From the NCBI GenBank assembly GCA_964460035.1, contig CAYWPG010000007.1:55634-119633 (forward strand): a stretch of DNA of 64,000 nt, written 5' to 3'. Below the pieces are notes generated by a model. That model searched no databases. It saw nothing but the letters and a program-made list of their open reading frames with translations, and was not told the DNA's origin. Source of the DNA: CAYWPG01 sp964460035 (GTDB lineage Bacteria > Pseudomonadota > Gammaproteobacteria > Nitrococcales > AK92). Position 1 is the first letter of the stretch; each line of letters begins with the position of its first letter. Positions 8,844-17,967 of this stretch are shown piece after piece. Made by a program: the position numbers and the translations under genes.

Positions 8844-10004
8844 TTAGAGTGCGGCGTCCTCTACCGGCCCGAGCATCAGGTCGGCGTAGCGCTGCAGATG
8901 GTAGTCCACGTCGCCCAGCACATGGTCGATCATAACCAGGCGCTTGGCGTAGTGCGAACCAGCATACTCCCAGGTCATGCCGATGCCGCCATGCATCTGG
9001 ATGGACTGCTCGGCGATGAAGCGGCCGTACTGGCCGATCAGCAGCTTGGCTGCAGACAGTACGCGCTGGCGCTCCTGCGGATCCTCGAGCTGATCGTTGC
9101 AGGCCGCGAGGATCGCCATGGAACGCGCCTCTTCCAGCCTCATGTACAGATCCACCATGCGGTGCTGCAGCACCTGGAACGAGCCGATGGGCACGCCGAA
9201 CTGCTTGCGCTGCTTGATATAATCCAGCGTCATATTGCACTGCACGTCCATGATGCCCACGGCTTCCGCGCACAGCGCGGTAATCCCGCGCCCGGCGGCT
9301 TCCTGAATGGCGGGGAAAGCCTTGCCGGCTTCGCCCAGCACCGCGTCGGCGCCGACTTCGACGTTGTCGAGGTAAACCTCGGCCGCGCGGCCGCCGTCTA
9401 CCGTCTTGTAGCCGCGAACGCGCACACCGGCGCTCTTCGGATCCACCAGGAACAAGCCGATGCCGTCTTCATCGTTGGCGCCGCCAGCGACACGCGCGGA
9501 AACGATCAGCAGATCGGCCGAGTCGCCGTTGAACACGACCGACTTGTGACCGTTGAGCTTGTAGCCGTTACCGCTCTTCTCGGCACGGGTCTCGACCTGG
9601 CTCAGGGTGTAGCGCGAGTTGGGCTCGCCGTGAGCGAAGGCCAGCAGCAGGTCGCCCTCGACGATGCGCGGCAGATACTGCTGACGCTGCTCCTCGGTGC
9701 CGGCCTTGTCGATCAGCGTACCGCCAAGCACCACCGTGGCTAGATACGGCTCGACCACCAGGCCGCGCCCGAAGGCCTCCATGATGACCATCAGCTCGAC
9801 ACCGCCGCCACCGAAGCCGCCGAAGTCCTCGCCGAAAGGCACGCCCAGCAGCCCCATCTCGGCGAACTTACCCCACACTTCGCGGGAGAAGCCCTCGGGG
9901 CTATCGCTGTACTTATGGCGCGTTTCGATATCGTACTCGGTGCTCACCAGACGGGTGACCGTCTCCTGGAGCATCCGTTGTTCGTCATTCAGATTGAAAT
10001 CCAT
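8844..10004 (-). CDS. Acyl-CoA dehydrogenase, small (PimD-type) subunit
   Basis: A 386-residue acyl-CoA dehydrogenase-fold protein resembling the small subunit of pimeloyl-CoA dehydrogenase. It starts MDFNLNDEQRMLQETVTRL and has a glycine-rich GVPFGEDFGGFGGGG stretch, a YTLSQVETRAEKSGNGYKLNGHK block and the C-terminal IQMHGGIGMTWEYAGSHYAKRLVMID. The EGTNEI-like segment that normally supplies the catalytic glutamate or contacts the active site is absent, as in one subunit of known alpha2beta2 dehydrogenases. Only 11 bp separate it from the large-subunit gene upstream, consistent with a hetero-oligomer. Substrate could be a dicarboxylyl-CoA, a branched or a cyclic acyl-CoA. Confidence 0.88.
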   Translation of the reverse strand: MDFNLNDEQRMLQETVTRLVSTEYDIETRHKYSDSPEGFSREVWGKFAEMGLLGVPFGEDFGGFGGGGVELMVIMEAFGRGLVVEPYLATVVLGGTLIDKAGTEEQRQQYLPRIVEGDLLLAFAHGEPNSRYTLSQVETRAEKSGNGYKLNGHKSVVFNGDSADLLIVSARVAGGANDEDGIGLFLVDPKSAGVRVRGYKTVDGGRAAEVYLDNVEVGADAVLGEAGKAFPAIQEAAGRGITALCAEAVGIMDVQCNMTLDYIKQRKQFGVPIGSFQVLQHRMVDLYMRLEEARSMAILAACNDQLEDPQERQRVLSAAKLLIGQYGRFIAEQSIQMHGGIGMTWEYAGSHYAKRLVMIDHVLGDVDYHLQRYADLMLGPVEDAAL

Positions 10005-10015
10005 GACTAGGACTC

Positions 10016-11200
10016 CTACAGGCCGAGAATCGCCTTGGCGATGATGTTCTTCTGAATCTCGTTCGAGCCGCCGTAGATGGAGATCTTGCGGCGGTTGAAG
10101 TACTGCGGCGCTTGCTGCCAGGCGTACTCCGGACCCACCGGGTCCTCGTCGAAGGAGTCATCGAAGAACGGCATCGCGTAGGGGCCGACTGCGCGGCGCA
10201 TCAGATCCCCGATGGCCTGTCGCACCTCGGTGCCGCGAACCTTGAGAATCGAGCTTTCGGCGCCCGGCACGCCGCCGCCCTTCACCGACATGACCACCCG
10301 CAGGTTGGTCAGCTCCAGCGCCCGCAGTTCGACTTCGAGCTGGGCGATCTGAGCGCGGAAAAGCGGATTTTCGATCAGCGGCTTGCCGTTCTCCAGCTGC
10401 TTGCTGGCGATGTACTTCAGGTGGTTGAGCGCGGTCTTCGCATGGCCGATGCCAGCGATGCCGGTACGCTCGTAGGTGAGCAGGTACTTGGCGCAGGTCC
10501 AGCCCTTGTTCTCCTCGCCAACGCGGTTCTTCACCGGCACCTTGACGTTATCGAAGAACACCTCGTTCACTTCGTGACCGCCTTCGATCGTGATGATCGG
10601 GCGCACGGTGATGCCCGGGGTATCCATGTCGATCAGCAGGAACGAGATGCCTTCCTGCTTCTTGGCGTCCGGATCGGTGCGGACCAGGCAGAAGATCTTG
10701 TTGGCGTAGTGCCCCAGGGTCGTCCACGTCTTCTGCCCGTTGACGATGTAGTAATCGCCCTCGCGCACCGCCCGCGTCTTCAGTCCGGCCAGGTCGGAGC
10801 CGGCGCCGGGCTCCGAGTAGCCCTGGGCCCACCAGTCTTCCTGACTGCGGATGCGGGGCAGATAGTAGTCTTTCTGCTCCTGCGTGCCGAACTTAATGAT
10901 AACCGGGGCGACCATGCCGACACCGAAGGGAACGATGCCAGGCGCACCGGCCTTGCTCATCTCCTCATCGAAGATGTGCCGCTGAACCGAGTTCCAGCCA
11001 GTACCGCCCAGCTCCTTCGGCCAGTGAATCGCGAACCAGCCGCGGGCGTCGAGCTTCTTCTGCCACTCGACGTAATCCTCTTTGGTCAGCCTGCGACCGG
11101 TCTTCACCTTGTGAGCGAGTTCCGGGGAGAGGTTCTCCCGGATGAACGCTCTCACCTCTTCGCGAAACGCCTGCTCTTCCGGCGTGTAGTTAAGATCCAT
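10016..11200 (-). CDS. Acyl-CoA dehydrogenase, large (PimC-type) subunit
   Basis: A 394-residue FAD-dependent dehydrogenase resembling PimC of the Rhodopseudomonas pimelate operon. Motifs include FAIHWPKELGGTGWNSVQR near residue 57, QGYSEPGAGSDLAGLKTRA near 126 (FAD/substrate block), NGQKTWTTLGHYANKIFCLVRTD, and the C-terminal RRKISIYGGSNEIQKNIIAKAILGL. It is 20 bp downstream of the thiolase gene and 11 bp upstream of the small-subunit gene, all on the minus strand. Known family behaviour suggests that it forms the active flavoprotein together with the small subunit. A role in degrading dicarboxylic acids, or branched or steroid side-chain acids, is inference. Confidence 0.9.
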   Translation of the reverse strand: MDLNYTPEEQAFREEVRAFIRENLSPELAHKVKTGRRLTKEDYVEWQKKLDARGWFAIHWPKELGGTGWNSVQRHIFDEEMSKAGAPGIVPFGVGMVAPVIIKFGTQEQKDYYLPRIRSQEDWWAQGYSEPGAGSDLAGLKTRAVREGDYYIVNGQKTWTTLGHYANKIFCLVRTDPDAKKQEGISFLLIDMDTPGITVRPIITIEGGHEVNEVFFDNVKVPVKNRVGEENKGWTCAKYLLTYERTGIAGIGHAKTALNHLKYIASKQLENGKPLIENPLFRAQIAQLEVELRALELTNLRVVMSVKGGGVPGAESSILKVRGTEVRQAIGDLMRRAVGPYAMPFFDDSFDEDPVGPEYAWQQAPQYFNRRKISIYGGSNEIQKNIIAKAILGL

Positions 11201-11220
11201 TGTCAGTCACCTCGCCGAAA

Positions 11221-12405
11221 TTAAACGACTTCGAACAGCCCGGCAGCGCCTTGGCCACCGCCGATGCACATGGTCACCACCACGTACTTGGCGCCGCGGC
11301 GCTTGCCTTCGATCAGCGCATGACCGGTCAGGCGCGAGCCGGTCACACCGTACGGATGGCCCACCGCGATGGAACCGCCGTTGACGTTCATCCGATCCAT
11401 CGGCAAGCCGAGCTTGTCGCGCACGTACAGTACCTGCGAGGCGAACGCTTCGTTGAATTCCCACAGGTCGATGTCGTCGATGGTCAGCCCGTGGCGCTTG
11501 AGCAGCTTCGGCACAGCGTAAATCGGGCCGATGCCCATCTCGTCGGGCTCGCAGCCGGCCACCGCGAAGCCGCGGAAGATGCCCATCGGCTCAAGGTTGT
11601 TCTTCTCCGCCCACTTGCTGTCGGCCACCACGCACACCGACGCGCCGTCGGAGAGCTGGCTGGCGTTACCGGCCGTGACGAACTGATCCGGTCCGCGCAC
11701 CGGCTCGAGCTTGGACAGCGCCTCCAGCGTGGTATCCGGACGGTTGCACTCGTCGCGCGTGAGCGTCACTTCCTTCTCGGAGACCTCGCCCGTCTCCTTG
11801 TCCTTAACCAGCATGGTGGTGGTAAACGGCACGATCTCCTGATCGAACTTGCCTTCGCGCTGCGCGGCCGCGGTGCGCTGCTGACTGATCAGCGCATACT
11901 CGTCCTGCGCCTCGCGGCTGATCCCGTAGCGCTTGGCTACGATGTCGGCCGTCTCGATCATGGACAGATACAGCTGCGGCTTGTGCTCCTTGATCCAGTC
12001 GTTGACGCCGCGGTAGCTGTTGATCTTGTCGTTCTGCACCAGCGAGATCGACTCCACCCCGCCGGCGACCATTACCGGGGCTTTCTCGGAGAGGATGCGC
12101 TGCGCGGCCAGGGTGATCGCCTGCAGCCCGGAGGAGCAGAAGCGGTTGATCGACATGCCGGCCGTGGTCACCGGCAACCCGGCGCGAATGGCCGCCAGGC
12201 GCGCCATGTTCTTGCCCTGCGCACCTTCATGGAAGGTAGCCCCGAGGATCACGTCCTCGACCACCTCCGGATCGACACCGGCCCGCTTGACCGCCTCGGC
12301 GATCACGAAACCGGCCATGTCGACGCTATGCGTATTGTTCAGCGAACCGCGGTAGGACTTGGCAAGCCCGGTACGGGCCGTGGAGAGAATGACTGCTTCG
12401 GACAT
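11221..12405 (-). CDS. Acetyl-CoA C-acyltransferase (thiolase), degradative type
   Basis: It would cleave 3-oxoacyl-CoA with CoA to release acetyl-CoA at the end of each beta-oxidation round. At 394 residues it has the normal thiolase length. The nucleophile is C90 in MSINRFCSSGLQAI. The histidine is in GGSIAVGHPYGVTGSR near residue 350, and the second cysteine is in TMCIGGGQGAAGLFE near residue 380. It sits 65 bp after the FadB-like gene and 20 bp before the large dehydrogenase subunit, giving a fadB-thiolase-pimC-pimD order. Replacement of the usual CxSG-containing fadA partner by this operon arrangement suggests a specialised, substrate-specific pathway. Confidence 0.93.
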   Translation of the reverse strand: MSEAVILSTARTGLAKSYRGSLNNTHSVDMAGFVIAEAVKRAGVDPEVVEDVILGATFHEGAQGKNMARLAAIRAGLPVTTAGMSINRFCSSGLQAITLAAQRILSEKAPVMVAGGVESISLVQNDKINSYRGVNDWIKEHKPQLYLSMIETADIVAKRYGISREAQDEYALISQQRTAAAQREGKFDQEIVPFTTTMLVKDKETGEVSEKEVTLTRDECNRPDTTLEALSKLEPVRGPDQFVTAGNASQLSDGASVCVVADSKWAEKNNLEPMGIFRGFAVAGCEPDEMGIGPIYAVPKLLKRHGLTIDDIDLWEFNEAFASQVLYVRDKLGLPMDRMNVNGGSIAVGHPYGVTGSRLTGHALIEGKRRGAKYVVVTMCIGGGQGAAGLFEVV

Positions 12406-12470
12406 GATAGTGCTCCGTTGGCATAAAGGCGGCGCCGTCTCCGGTCGCCGCCAGTTGAGTGACTAAGACC

Positions 12471-14567
12471 TTACAGGTCGCCGAACTTCTTCCCTTCACG
12501 CACGAGGCGCTCGAGCAGCGGCGCCGGCTCCCATTGATCGCCGCCGACCGTCTTCTGGTAGCCCTTGATTGCCTCGAGGATCTTGTCGAGACCAATCTGA
12601 TCGGCCCAGAACATCGGTCCGCCACGATAAGCGGGGAAGCCATAACCATAGATCCACACGACGTCGATGTCTGCGGGGCGGTAGGCAATGCCCTCCTCGA
12701 GGATCTTCGCCGCCTCGTTGATCATCACGTACATGCAGCGCTCGAGAATCTCCTGATCGCTTACCTCGCGGGGCTTGATTCCCTGTTCGCGGCGGAACTC
12801 TTCGATCAGCGCATCGACCTCCGGATCCGGGATAGGCGTGCGGCTGCCCTCCTCGTAGCGGTAAATACCCGCGCCGGTCTTCTGGCCGAAGCGGCCCTTC
12901 TCCGCCAGCTTGTCCGCCCAGGAGAGCGGAATGTCCTCACCCTTGGCGCGGCGCTCTTCGCGGATACGCCAGCCCACGTCCAGACCGGCCAGGTCGGACA
13001 TGGCGAACTGTCCCATCGGGAAGCCGAAGTCGTAGATGACCTTGTCGACCTGGCTGGGGCTGGCCCCTTCGTTCACCAGCGCCGTGCCTTCGGCGCCGCG
13101 CCGGTGCAGCATGCGGTTGCCGACGAAGCCGTAGCAGTTGCCGACCAGCACCGGCACCTTCTTGATGCGCTTGCCGATCTCCATCACGCTGGCCTTGACG
13201 TCATCGGCGGTCTTCTCGCCGCGCACGTTCTCCAGCAGCTTCATTACGTTGGCCGGGCTGAAGAAGTGCATGCCGATCACGTCCTGAGGACGCTTCGTGG
13301 CGCTGGCGATCTCGTCGATGCTCAGAGTGGAGGTGTTGCTGGCGAGAATGGCGCCAGGCTTGCAGACCTCATCGAGCTTGGCAAAGATTTCCTTCTTGAT
13401 GGCCATGTTCTCGAACACGGCCTCGATCACCACGTCCACGTCCTTGAAGTCGTCGTACGAGAGCGTGGGACGAATCAGGCTCATCCGCTCTTCGACCTGC
13501 TGCATGGTCAGGCGGCCCTTCTTCGCCGTGTTCTCGTAGTTGCGGCGGATAACGGCCAGACCGCGGTCCAGAGCTTCCTGCGACATGTCCAGCAGGTAGA
13601 CCGGAATGCCCACGTTAGCGAAGTTCATCGCGATGCCGCCACCCATAGTACCGGCACCGATGATGCCCACGCTGTTGCAGGGACGGGTGGGGGTGTTCGG
13701 CGGCAGGTCGGGGATCTTCTGCGCTTCGCGCTCGGCGAAGAAGGCATGGATCAGGCCGGCGCGCTGCGGCGACTGCATGCACTCCATGAACAGCTCGCGC
13801 TCGCGCTGCAGACCCTGATCGAAAGGCAACTCCACTGCGGCCTGCACGCAGTCGACAATCTTGAACGGCGCGAACAGCCCGCGCGCGCGCTTGCCGAGCT
13901 GCTTGCGATAGTCGTCGAACAAGGCGCTGTTGCCACGTGCGTCCTTGATCTTGTCCTCGCGATCGCGCACCCGGGTGAGCGGCCGATTCTCCGCCAGCAC
14001 CTTACGTGCGAACTCGATACCGGCGTCCACCGGCGAAGCGGCGTCGATGACCTCATCCACGATGCCCAGCTGCGCGGCTTCCTGGGCAGGGATGTGCTGA
14101 CCGCTGGTAATGATGTCCAGTGCTTTCTGCGGGCCGACCAGGCGCGGCAAACGCTGGGTGCCGCCAGCGCCAGGCAACAGGCCGAGGTTGACCTCGGGCA
14201 ACCCCACCTTGGCGCTAGGAACCGCCACACGGAAATGACAGCCCAGCGCGACTTCCAGCCCGCCGCCCAGCGCCGTGCCGTGCAGCGCGGCGATCACGGG
14301 CTTGGAGGAGTCCTCATAACGGGCGATGACCTCGTTCAGGCCCGGCCCCTGCGGCGGCTTGCCGAACTCGCGGATATCCGCACCGGCAATGAAGGTGCGC
14401 CCCGCGCCCACCAAGACCAGCGCCTTGGCGCCGGCATCGTTCAAACCCTGGTCTAGGCATTCGATCAAACCAGCCCGAACGGCCGCACTGAGCGCGTTCA
14501 CAGGGGGATTGTCGACAGTGATGATGCCGATTCCGTCCCTAAGCTCATATCTCACGACTTGGCTCAT
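12471..14567 (-). CDS. FadB-like bifunctional enoyl-CoA hydratase / 3-hydroxyacyl-CoA dehydrogenase
   Basis: A multifunctional beta-oxidation enzyme of 698 residues from ATG 14567, which follows GGAGGAG. The N-terminal crotonase domain (about 1-190) has GAGRTFIAGADIREFG and the two acidic-residue segments HGTALGGGLEVALGCHFR and LPEVNLGLLPGAGGTQR. The NAD-binding domain starts at VGIIGAGTMGGGIAMNFANVG (about residue 300), and the two C-terminal 3HCDH domains end at FPAYRGGPMFWADQIG. It is the first gene of the minus-strand operon FadB-like, thiolase, two-subunit dehydrogenase and DmdC-like dehydrogenase. A promoter and a candidate operator lie upstream at 14770-14832. No separate fadA follows, which distinguishes it from a classical fadBA operon. 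Confidence 0.93.
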   Translation of the reverse strand: MSQVVRYELRDGIGIITVDNPPVNALSAAVRAGLIECLDQGLNDAGAKALVLVGAGRTFIAGADIREFGKPPQGPGLNEVIARYEDSSKPVIAALHGTALGGGLEVALGCHFRVAVPSAKVGLPEVNLGLLPGAGGTQRLPRLVGPQKALDIITSGQHIPAQEAAQLGIVDEVIDAASPVDAGIEFARKVLAENRPLTRVRDREDKIKDARGNSALFDDYRKQLGKRARGLFAPFKIVDCVQAAVELPFDQGLQRERELFMECMQSPQRAGLIHAFFAEREAQKIPDLPPNTPTRPCNSVGIIGAGTMGGGIAMNFANVGIPVYLLDMSQEALDRGLAVIRRNYENTAKKGRLTMQQVEERMSLIRPTLSYDDFKDVDVVIEAVFENMAIKKEIFAKLDEVCKPGAILASNTSTLSIDEIASATKRPQDVIGMHFFSPANVMKLLENVRGEKTADDVKASVMEIGKRIKKVPVLVGNCYGFVGNRMLHRRGAEGTALVNEGASPSQVDKVIYDFGFPMGQFAMSDLAGLDVGWRIREERRAKGEDIPLSWADKLAEKGRFGQKTGAGIYRYEEGSRTPIPDPEVDALIEEFRREQGIKPREVSDQEILERCMYVMINEAAKILEEGIAYRPADIDVVWIYGYGFPAYRGGPMFWADQIGLDKILEAIKGYQKTVGGDQWEPAPLLERLVREGKKFGDL

Positions 14568-14769
14568 GTCTCCTCCTTCCGGAAACCGCGTCAAAAGCCG
14601 GCCGCCGGGACACTACACAGCGGCGGTGCCAGATGGCGAAGCAACCACACTAACCGGAACGGCATTTCGTGATTGCCTGATTGAACTGAATGCTGCGACA
14701 TCGACAGGATGGAAACGAGGCTGTGCTGCGCCTCCAACGACCCTCCCACGCCTGCAGCTAGCGCGAACC

Positions 14770-14797
14770 AGTATAAGATAAAACGGCCCACGCGCAA
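14770..14797 (-). promoter_or_regulatory. Predicted sigma-70 promoter of the beta-oxidation operon
   Basis: Read on the minus strand, TTGCGC (14797-14792) is followed after 16 bp by TATACT (14775-14770). This would start the transcript near 14762, about 195 nt before the FadB-like start codon. Sequence match only. Confidence 0.5.
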
Positions 14798-14815
14798 TTC
14801 TTTTATGAAACACTC

Positions 14816-14832
14816 TTCCGCACTGCGAAACA
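14816..14832. promoter_or_regulatory. Candidate operator TTCCGCACTGCGAAACA upstream of the beta-oxidation operon
   Basis: TTCCGCA-C-TGCGAAA is an inverted repeat with 6 of 7 arm positions paired. The same 17 bases, differing only at the centre (A for C), occur at 24833-24849 upstream of an acyl-CoA ligase gene. Here it lies about 20 bp upstream of the predicted -35, a position typical of an activator. The IclR-type regulator at 22085 is a candidate binder (inference). Confidence 0.45.
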
Positions 14833-15163
14833 TTGATATAAAGCGATATAACTGCCTTCCCAAGGCTCATCGCGTCCGCAGCGCGGGAAGGCCTGGCAGG
14901 CAAGACTGCAATAAGGCGGGGCAAAGTTACAAGGCGCACCGCAACAACGGATCGTCGAACTTAAGACACCGGTCTCGTCCATGGCCGCCACAAGCTCGCC
15001 ATGCGCTGTTCTGAGCCGGCAAGGGACGCGGCCCCGGAGCGCTGGCTATCGGCCAGGATGGCCTTGGCCTGCGTACGCCGCGAAAGCGCTGCGGGTATTG
15101 CCACGACCTGCGAATGCAGTCATATCTTCTTCAACCGGCATTAATTTGTGTGGAAATTGGCGC

Positions 15164-15634
15164 ATGCACCGTTTGCTATTTGTCGTGCTATCCGCCGTAC
15201 TGCTGTCGGCGTGTTCAACCGTTCCCGAGCGCTCGTCGGAGGCATCGGCACGCGTCGAACCCGACGATGTGGTGCCGGCGCTGTACGCGCAGTACGATGC
15301 TTGGGCAGGCACGCCCTACCGGTTTGGGGGGCTTAGTCGGCGAGGCGTCGACTGCTCAGGGTTCGTGCAGCTCACGTATCAATCCCGGTTCGGGCGTACG
15401 CTGCCGCGCACTACAGAAGAGCTTGCCCGGGTAGGGCGCCCCGTCGCACGGCACGATTTACGGGCGGGCGATCTGGTCTTCTTTCGCACCGGACGGCTAA
15501 AGCGCACCCCACATGTGGGAATCTATGTGGAGAATGGTGTTTTTCTGCATGCGTCCACCAGCCGCGGGGTAACCTTGTCGCGACTGGACAGCCCATATTG
15601 GGCCGCCGCGTACACTCAGGCGCGACGCCCCTGA
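15164..15634 (+). CDS. NlpC/P60-family cysteine peptidase lipoprotein
   Basis: A probable peptidoglycan endopeptidase of the Spr/NlpC type, cleaving cell-wall peptide stems in the periplasm. Starting at ATG 15164 the 156-residue product begins with a lipoprotein signal and lipobox (LLSAC, lipidated Cys about residue 15). The NlpC/P60 core follows, with the nucleophile in RRGVDCSGFVQLTY, DLRAGDLVFFRT and the histidine in HVGIYVENG. A longer in-frame start exists at 14981 but would bury the signal peptide, so it is rejected. The ribosome binding site is weak. It is followed by another lipoprotein gene in the same direction after 99 bp. Confidence 0.88.
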   Translation: MHRLLFVVLSAVLLSACSTVPERSSEASARVEPDDVVPALYAQYDAWAGTPYRFGGLSRRGVDCSGFVQLTYQSRFGRTLPRTTEELARVGRPVARHDLRAGDLVFFRTGRLKRTPHVGIYVENGVFLHASTSRGVTLSRLDSPYWAAAYTQARRP

Positions 15635-15733
15635 GACGCATGCTGCGGGAAGCGAAAGCGCTTCCGCGGCGCAGGCGCTACGAGGTAGCGCAGCAAATCC
15701 GGCCTTGGGCCGCCAGCGCACTTTGAGGTAACC

Positions 15734-16345
15734 GTGTCCATAAGCATACGTGTCATCGCTCTGTTCCTATCGCTCATCGTCACGGGCTGTGCGCTTGGCC
15801 CCTCGTCACCGGAAGACGCGCCCCCGATCGCCGCCGCGGGCGCACCGCCATCGATCGCGGCAACGGAAACGTTGCTGTTCAACGGCACTCTCTACCAGCT
15901 CGGGTTTAGCGAGCGCGACCAGGAAGTCCCGGTGTACGAGTTCTTCCTGCCCAACGAATCCCCCGCGCAGTGGACGGAGCTGACCGGTTTTCGCATTTAT
16001 CCGCCGCGTGCGGACGATGACACCCCAATGGGTCATGCGCGTGCCGCCGCAGCACTGTTTCGCAACCATTACCCCGACATCGAACTGGCGCTGTATCGGC
16101 ACCTAGGCGGCGAGGCGGCCATGTTGGAACTGATAGTCCCTGCTGCGCCGGGGCGCGACCACCGTGAATTCAATGTGTTCAAGTTCTACCGGGACAGTGA
16201 CAGCGAGCGAGTGGTCAGCTTTCACTATTCCAAGAAGCTGGTCGGCGCGAACGCCGGCGCTGCTGCAGCCTCCTCGGTGCGCCGTCTGCGTCACCAGGTG
16301 CTGCCGGCCATGGCGGCCTTCCCTCACTATCGCTACGAAAACTAG
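15734..16345 (+). CDS. Putative lipoprotein of unknown function
   Basis: A 203-residue protein starting with GTG at 15734 after a TGAGGT site. It has a type II signal peptide (IRVIALFLSLIVTGCALG, lipobox VTGC at about residue 19) followed by a low-complexity Ala/Pro linker. The mature domain, with motifs such as YEFFLPNESPAQWTELTGFRIYPP and FNVFKFYRD, was not recognised. It is probably anchored in the outer or inner membrane facing the periplasm. Its 3' end overlaps the convergent Lnt-like gene by 4 bp. Confidence 0.8.
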   Translation: MSISIRVIALFLSLIVTGCALGPSSPEDAPPIAAAGAPPSIAATETLLFNGTLYQLGFSERDQEVPVYEFFLPNESPAQWTELTGFRIYPPRADDDTPMGHARAAAALFRNHYPDIELALYRHLGGEAAMLELIVPAAPGRDHREFNVFKFYRDSDSERVVSFHYSKKLVGANAGAAAASSVRRLRHQVLPAMAAFPHYRYEN

Positions 16346-17967
16346 CGCCGCCGTTCGGCCCAGCGGCGCACGATGGCCGCCACCCGGCCAAGCACCAGCA
16401 GCCCGAGCGCCAGGTAAACCGTATTGGTGAACAGCCGCGGATGAAGGCTATAGAAACTGCCGCCGCCGTCGGCTGAGTAGGCCACCTGCACCAGCAAGTC
16501 GGCTTCCACGAATTCGTCCGCCTTGCCGGCCAGCCGGCCGCTGGCGAGGTATGCGGCGGACGGTCCGTTATTGATCGCGTGGATCACCGGGACGCGGTTT
16601 TCGACCCCTCGCAAAACCGATGCCGTCAGATGCTGAAACGGCTGCCTGGTTTGCCCGAACCAGTTGTCCTGGGACATGAAGACCAGCAGCTGAGCGTGCG
16701 ATTGCGCAACCGCCTCGGCAATGAACTCGGGGAACGACGTCTCATAGCAGATCTTCGGCAGCACGCGCACGCCCGCCGCCTCGAAAACCGAGTGCTGCTC
16801 GCCGGGAATGATCGGTCGCAGGAACTCGCCCAGGTAGCGATGCGAGAAGTAGCGTATGCCCGGCAGCTGCCAGAAGGGCGGCAGATACTCGCCGAAAGGC
16901 ATCACCTTCATCTTCTGATAAGTCCCGGCAAGATGACCTCGTTCGTCAAGATATGCTGCGGCGTTGTAACTATGCACGCCGGCCGGGCGGAGCTCGCGCA
17001 GCAGATCGTGAAAGATCAGCGGCACCCCCAGCGCCGCGATCTGCTCAGTGTAGGCGGCGCGCACATTCGGCTCTTGGAAATAGCCCTTGTAGCGCGCCTC
17101 CGGCCACACCACGAACTCCGCCCCTTGAGCCGCAAGACGCGCGGTGGCGGCCATCTCCGGCGGATACTCGCGCGTGAACCCCCCGCGCGGCGGGGGAATG
17201 GGAATGCTTACCGGATCGTTGGGCTGCACGACGCCGACCATGACCGTCGGCTGCTCAGCCAAAGCCGCGTCCCAGGCATGCAGCCGCCACGCCCCATAGC
17301 CCATCCAGCCAGCCAACAGCATCGCGGCAGCGGCCGCCGACCAGACCTCCACGGGCGTCTTCTGCCAGCGCAGCAAACGGTACGCCAGGACGCTGGTCAG
17401 CACGATGATGAAATCCAGTCCGTGCGCACCGACCAGATCCACCCCCTGGATAGCGATCAGGAACTCCGTCTGCGCCTCTGCCAGCCGGGTATAGAAAAGC
17501 ATGGGATAGAGCGAGAACAGCGCGACGAAAATGACCGGCAACAGCCACAGATCCGGCATGCCACGGCCCCGCAACCACTGGAAGAGCAAGCCTGTCGCTC
17601 CGAACAGCTGGGCGATGAAAACCCAAAAGGCGCTTGCTGCGACGTGGTTGTAGGGTGGCGCGTACTCCTTGAGATTGGCCACGAACTCGGCCATCCAATA
17701 GGTCGCGCCGGCGCACCAGACCAGCCCGGCCAGCATCCATAGCAAGTACGCTTCCAGCAGCCCACGGCGCTCCACGGCGAACAGCACGGGAACGAACGCA
17801 ACCCAGGCGAGCAGATACAGCCGCGGTTCAAGCCAGGGCAGAAAGAGCAGCGCTCCGGTCAGGGCCGCCAGGGCTAGCCGCGACAGCAGTGCCCATCGAA
17901 CGCGGCTGCGGCCGGACGGTGCGGCTTCGAGAGTGGCAGAGGGGAACTCCGAAGGGTTGCGAGTCAT
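16342..17967 (-). CDS. lnt: Apolipoprotein N-acyltransferase-like membrane nitrilase
   Basis: It would transfer an acyl chain from phospholipid to the N-terminal cysteine of lipoproteins at the periplasmic face. The 541-residue protein has about seven hydrophobic segments between residues 25 and 230. A C-N hydrolase (nitrilase) domain follows, with the expected triad: E290 in VVWPEARYK, K352 in TYQKMKVMPFGEYLP and C407 in KICYETSFPEF. A last membrane helix lies near residue 518. The motif MPFGEYLP matches the Lnt hallmark PFGEY. Compared with Escherichia coli Lnt it is slightly longer and its C-terminal region (RNRVPVIHAINNGPSAAYLASG) is variant. A second, divergent Lnt paralogue role cannot be excluded. 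Confidence 0.8.
   Translation of the reverse strand: MTRNPSEFPSATLEAAPSGRSRVRWALLSRLALAALTGALLFLPWLEPRLYLLAWVAFVPVLFAVERRGLLEAYLLWMLAGLVWCAGATYWMAEFVANLKEYAPPYNHVAASAFWVFIAQLFGATGLLFQWLRGRGMPDLWLLPVIFVALFSLYPMLFYTRLAEAQTEFLIAIQGVDLVGAHGLDFIIVLTSVLAYRLLRWQKTPVEVWSAAAAAMLLAGWMGYGAWRLHAWDAALAEQPTVMVGVVQPNDPVSIPIPPPRGGFTREYPPEMAATARLAAQGAEFVVWPEARYKGYFQEPNVRAAYTEQIAALGVPLIFHDLLRELRPAGVHSYNAAAYLDERGHLAGTYQKMKVMPFGEYLPPFWQLPGIRYFSHRYLGEFLRPIIPGEQHSVFEAAGVRVLPKICYETSFPEFIAEAVAQSHAQLLVFMSQDNWFGQTRQPFQHLTASVLRGVENRVPVIHAINNGPSAAYLASGRLAGKADEFVEADLLVQVAYSADGGGSFYSLHPRLFTNTVYLALGLLVLGRVAAIVRRWAERRR

Larger units (their letters stand above)
14568..15163. other. Divergent intergenic region, 596 bp, no gene recognised
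   Basis: It contains the predicted promoter and operator of the minus-strand beta-oxidation operon (14770-14832) and the leader of the plus-strand lipoprotein gene. The stretch 14840-15160 has several short frames without ribosome binding sites or coding character, and I see no tRNA or terminator-like structure in it. Confidence 0.6.

Noticed and set aside
12459..14456. A 665-codon open frame on the plus strand, antisense to the FadB-like gene
   Set aside because: It lies fully over a well-supported gene with correct motifs, has no ribosome binding site and is an artefact of GC-rich codon use.
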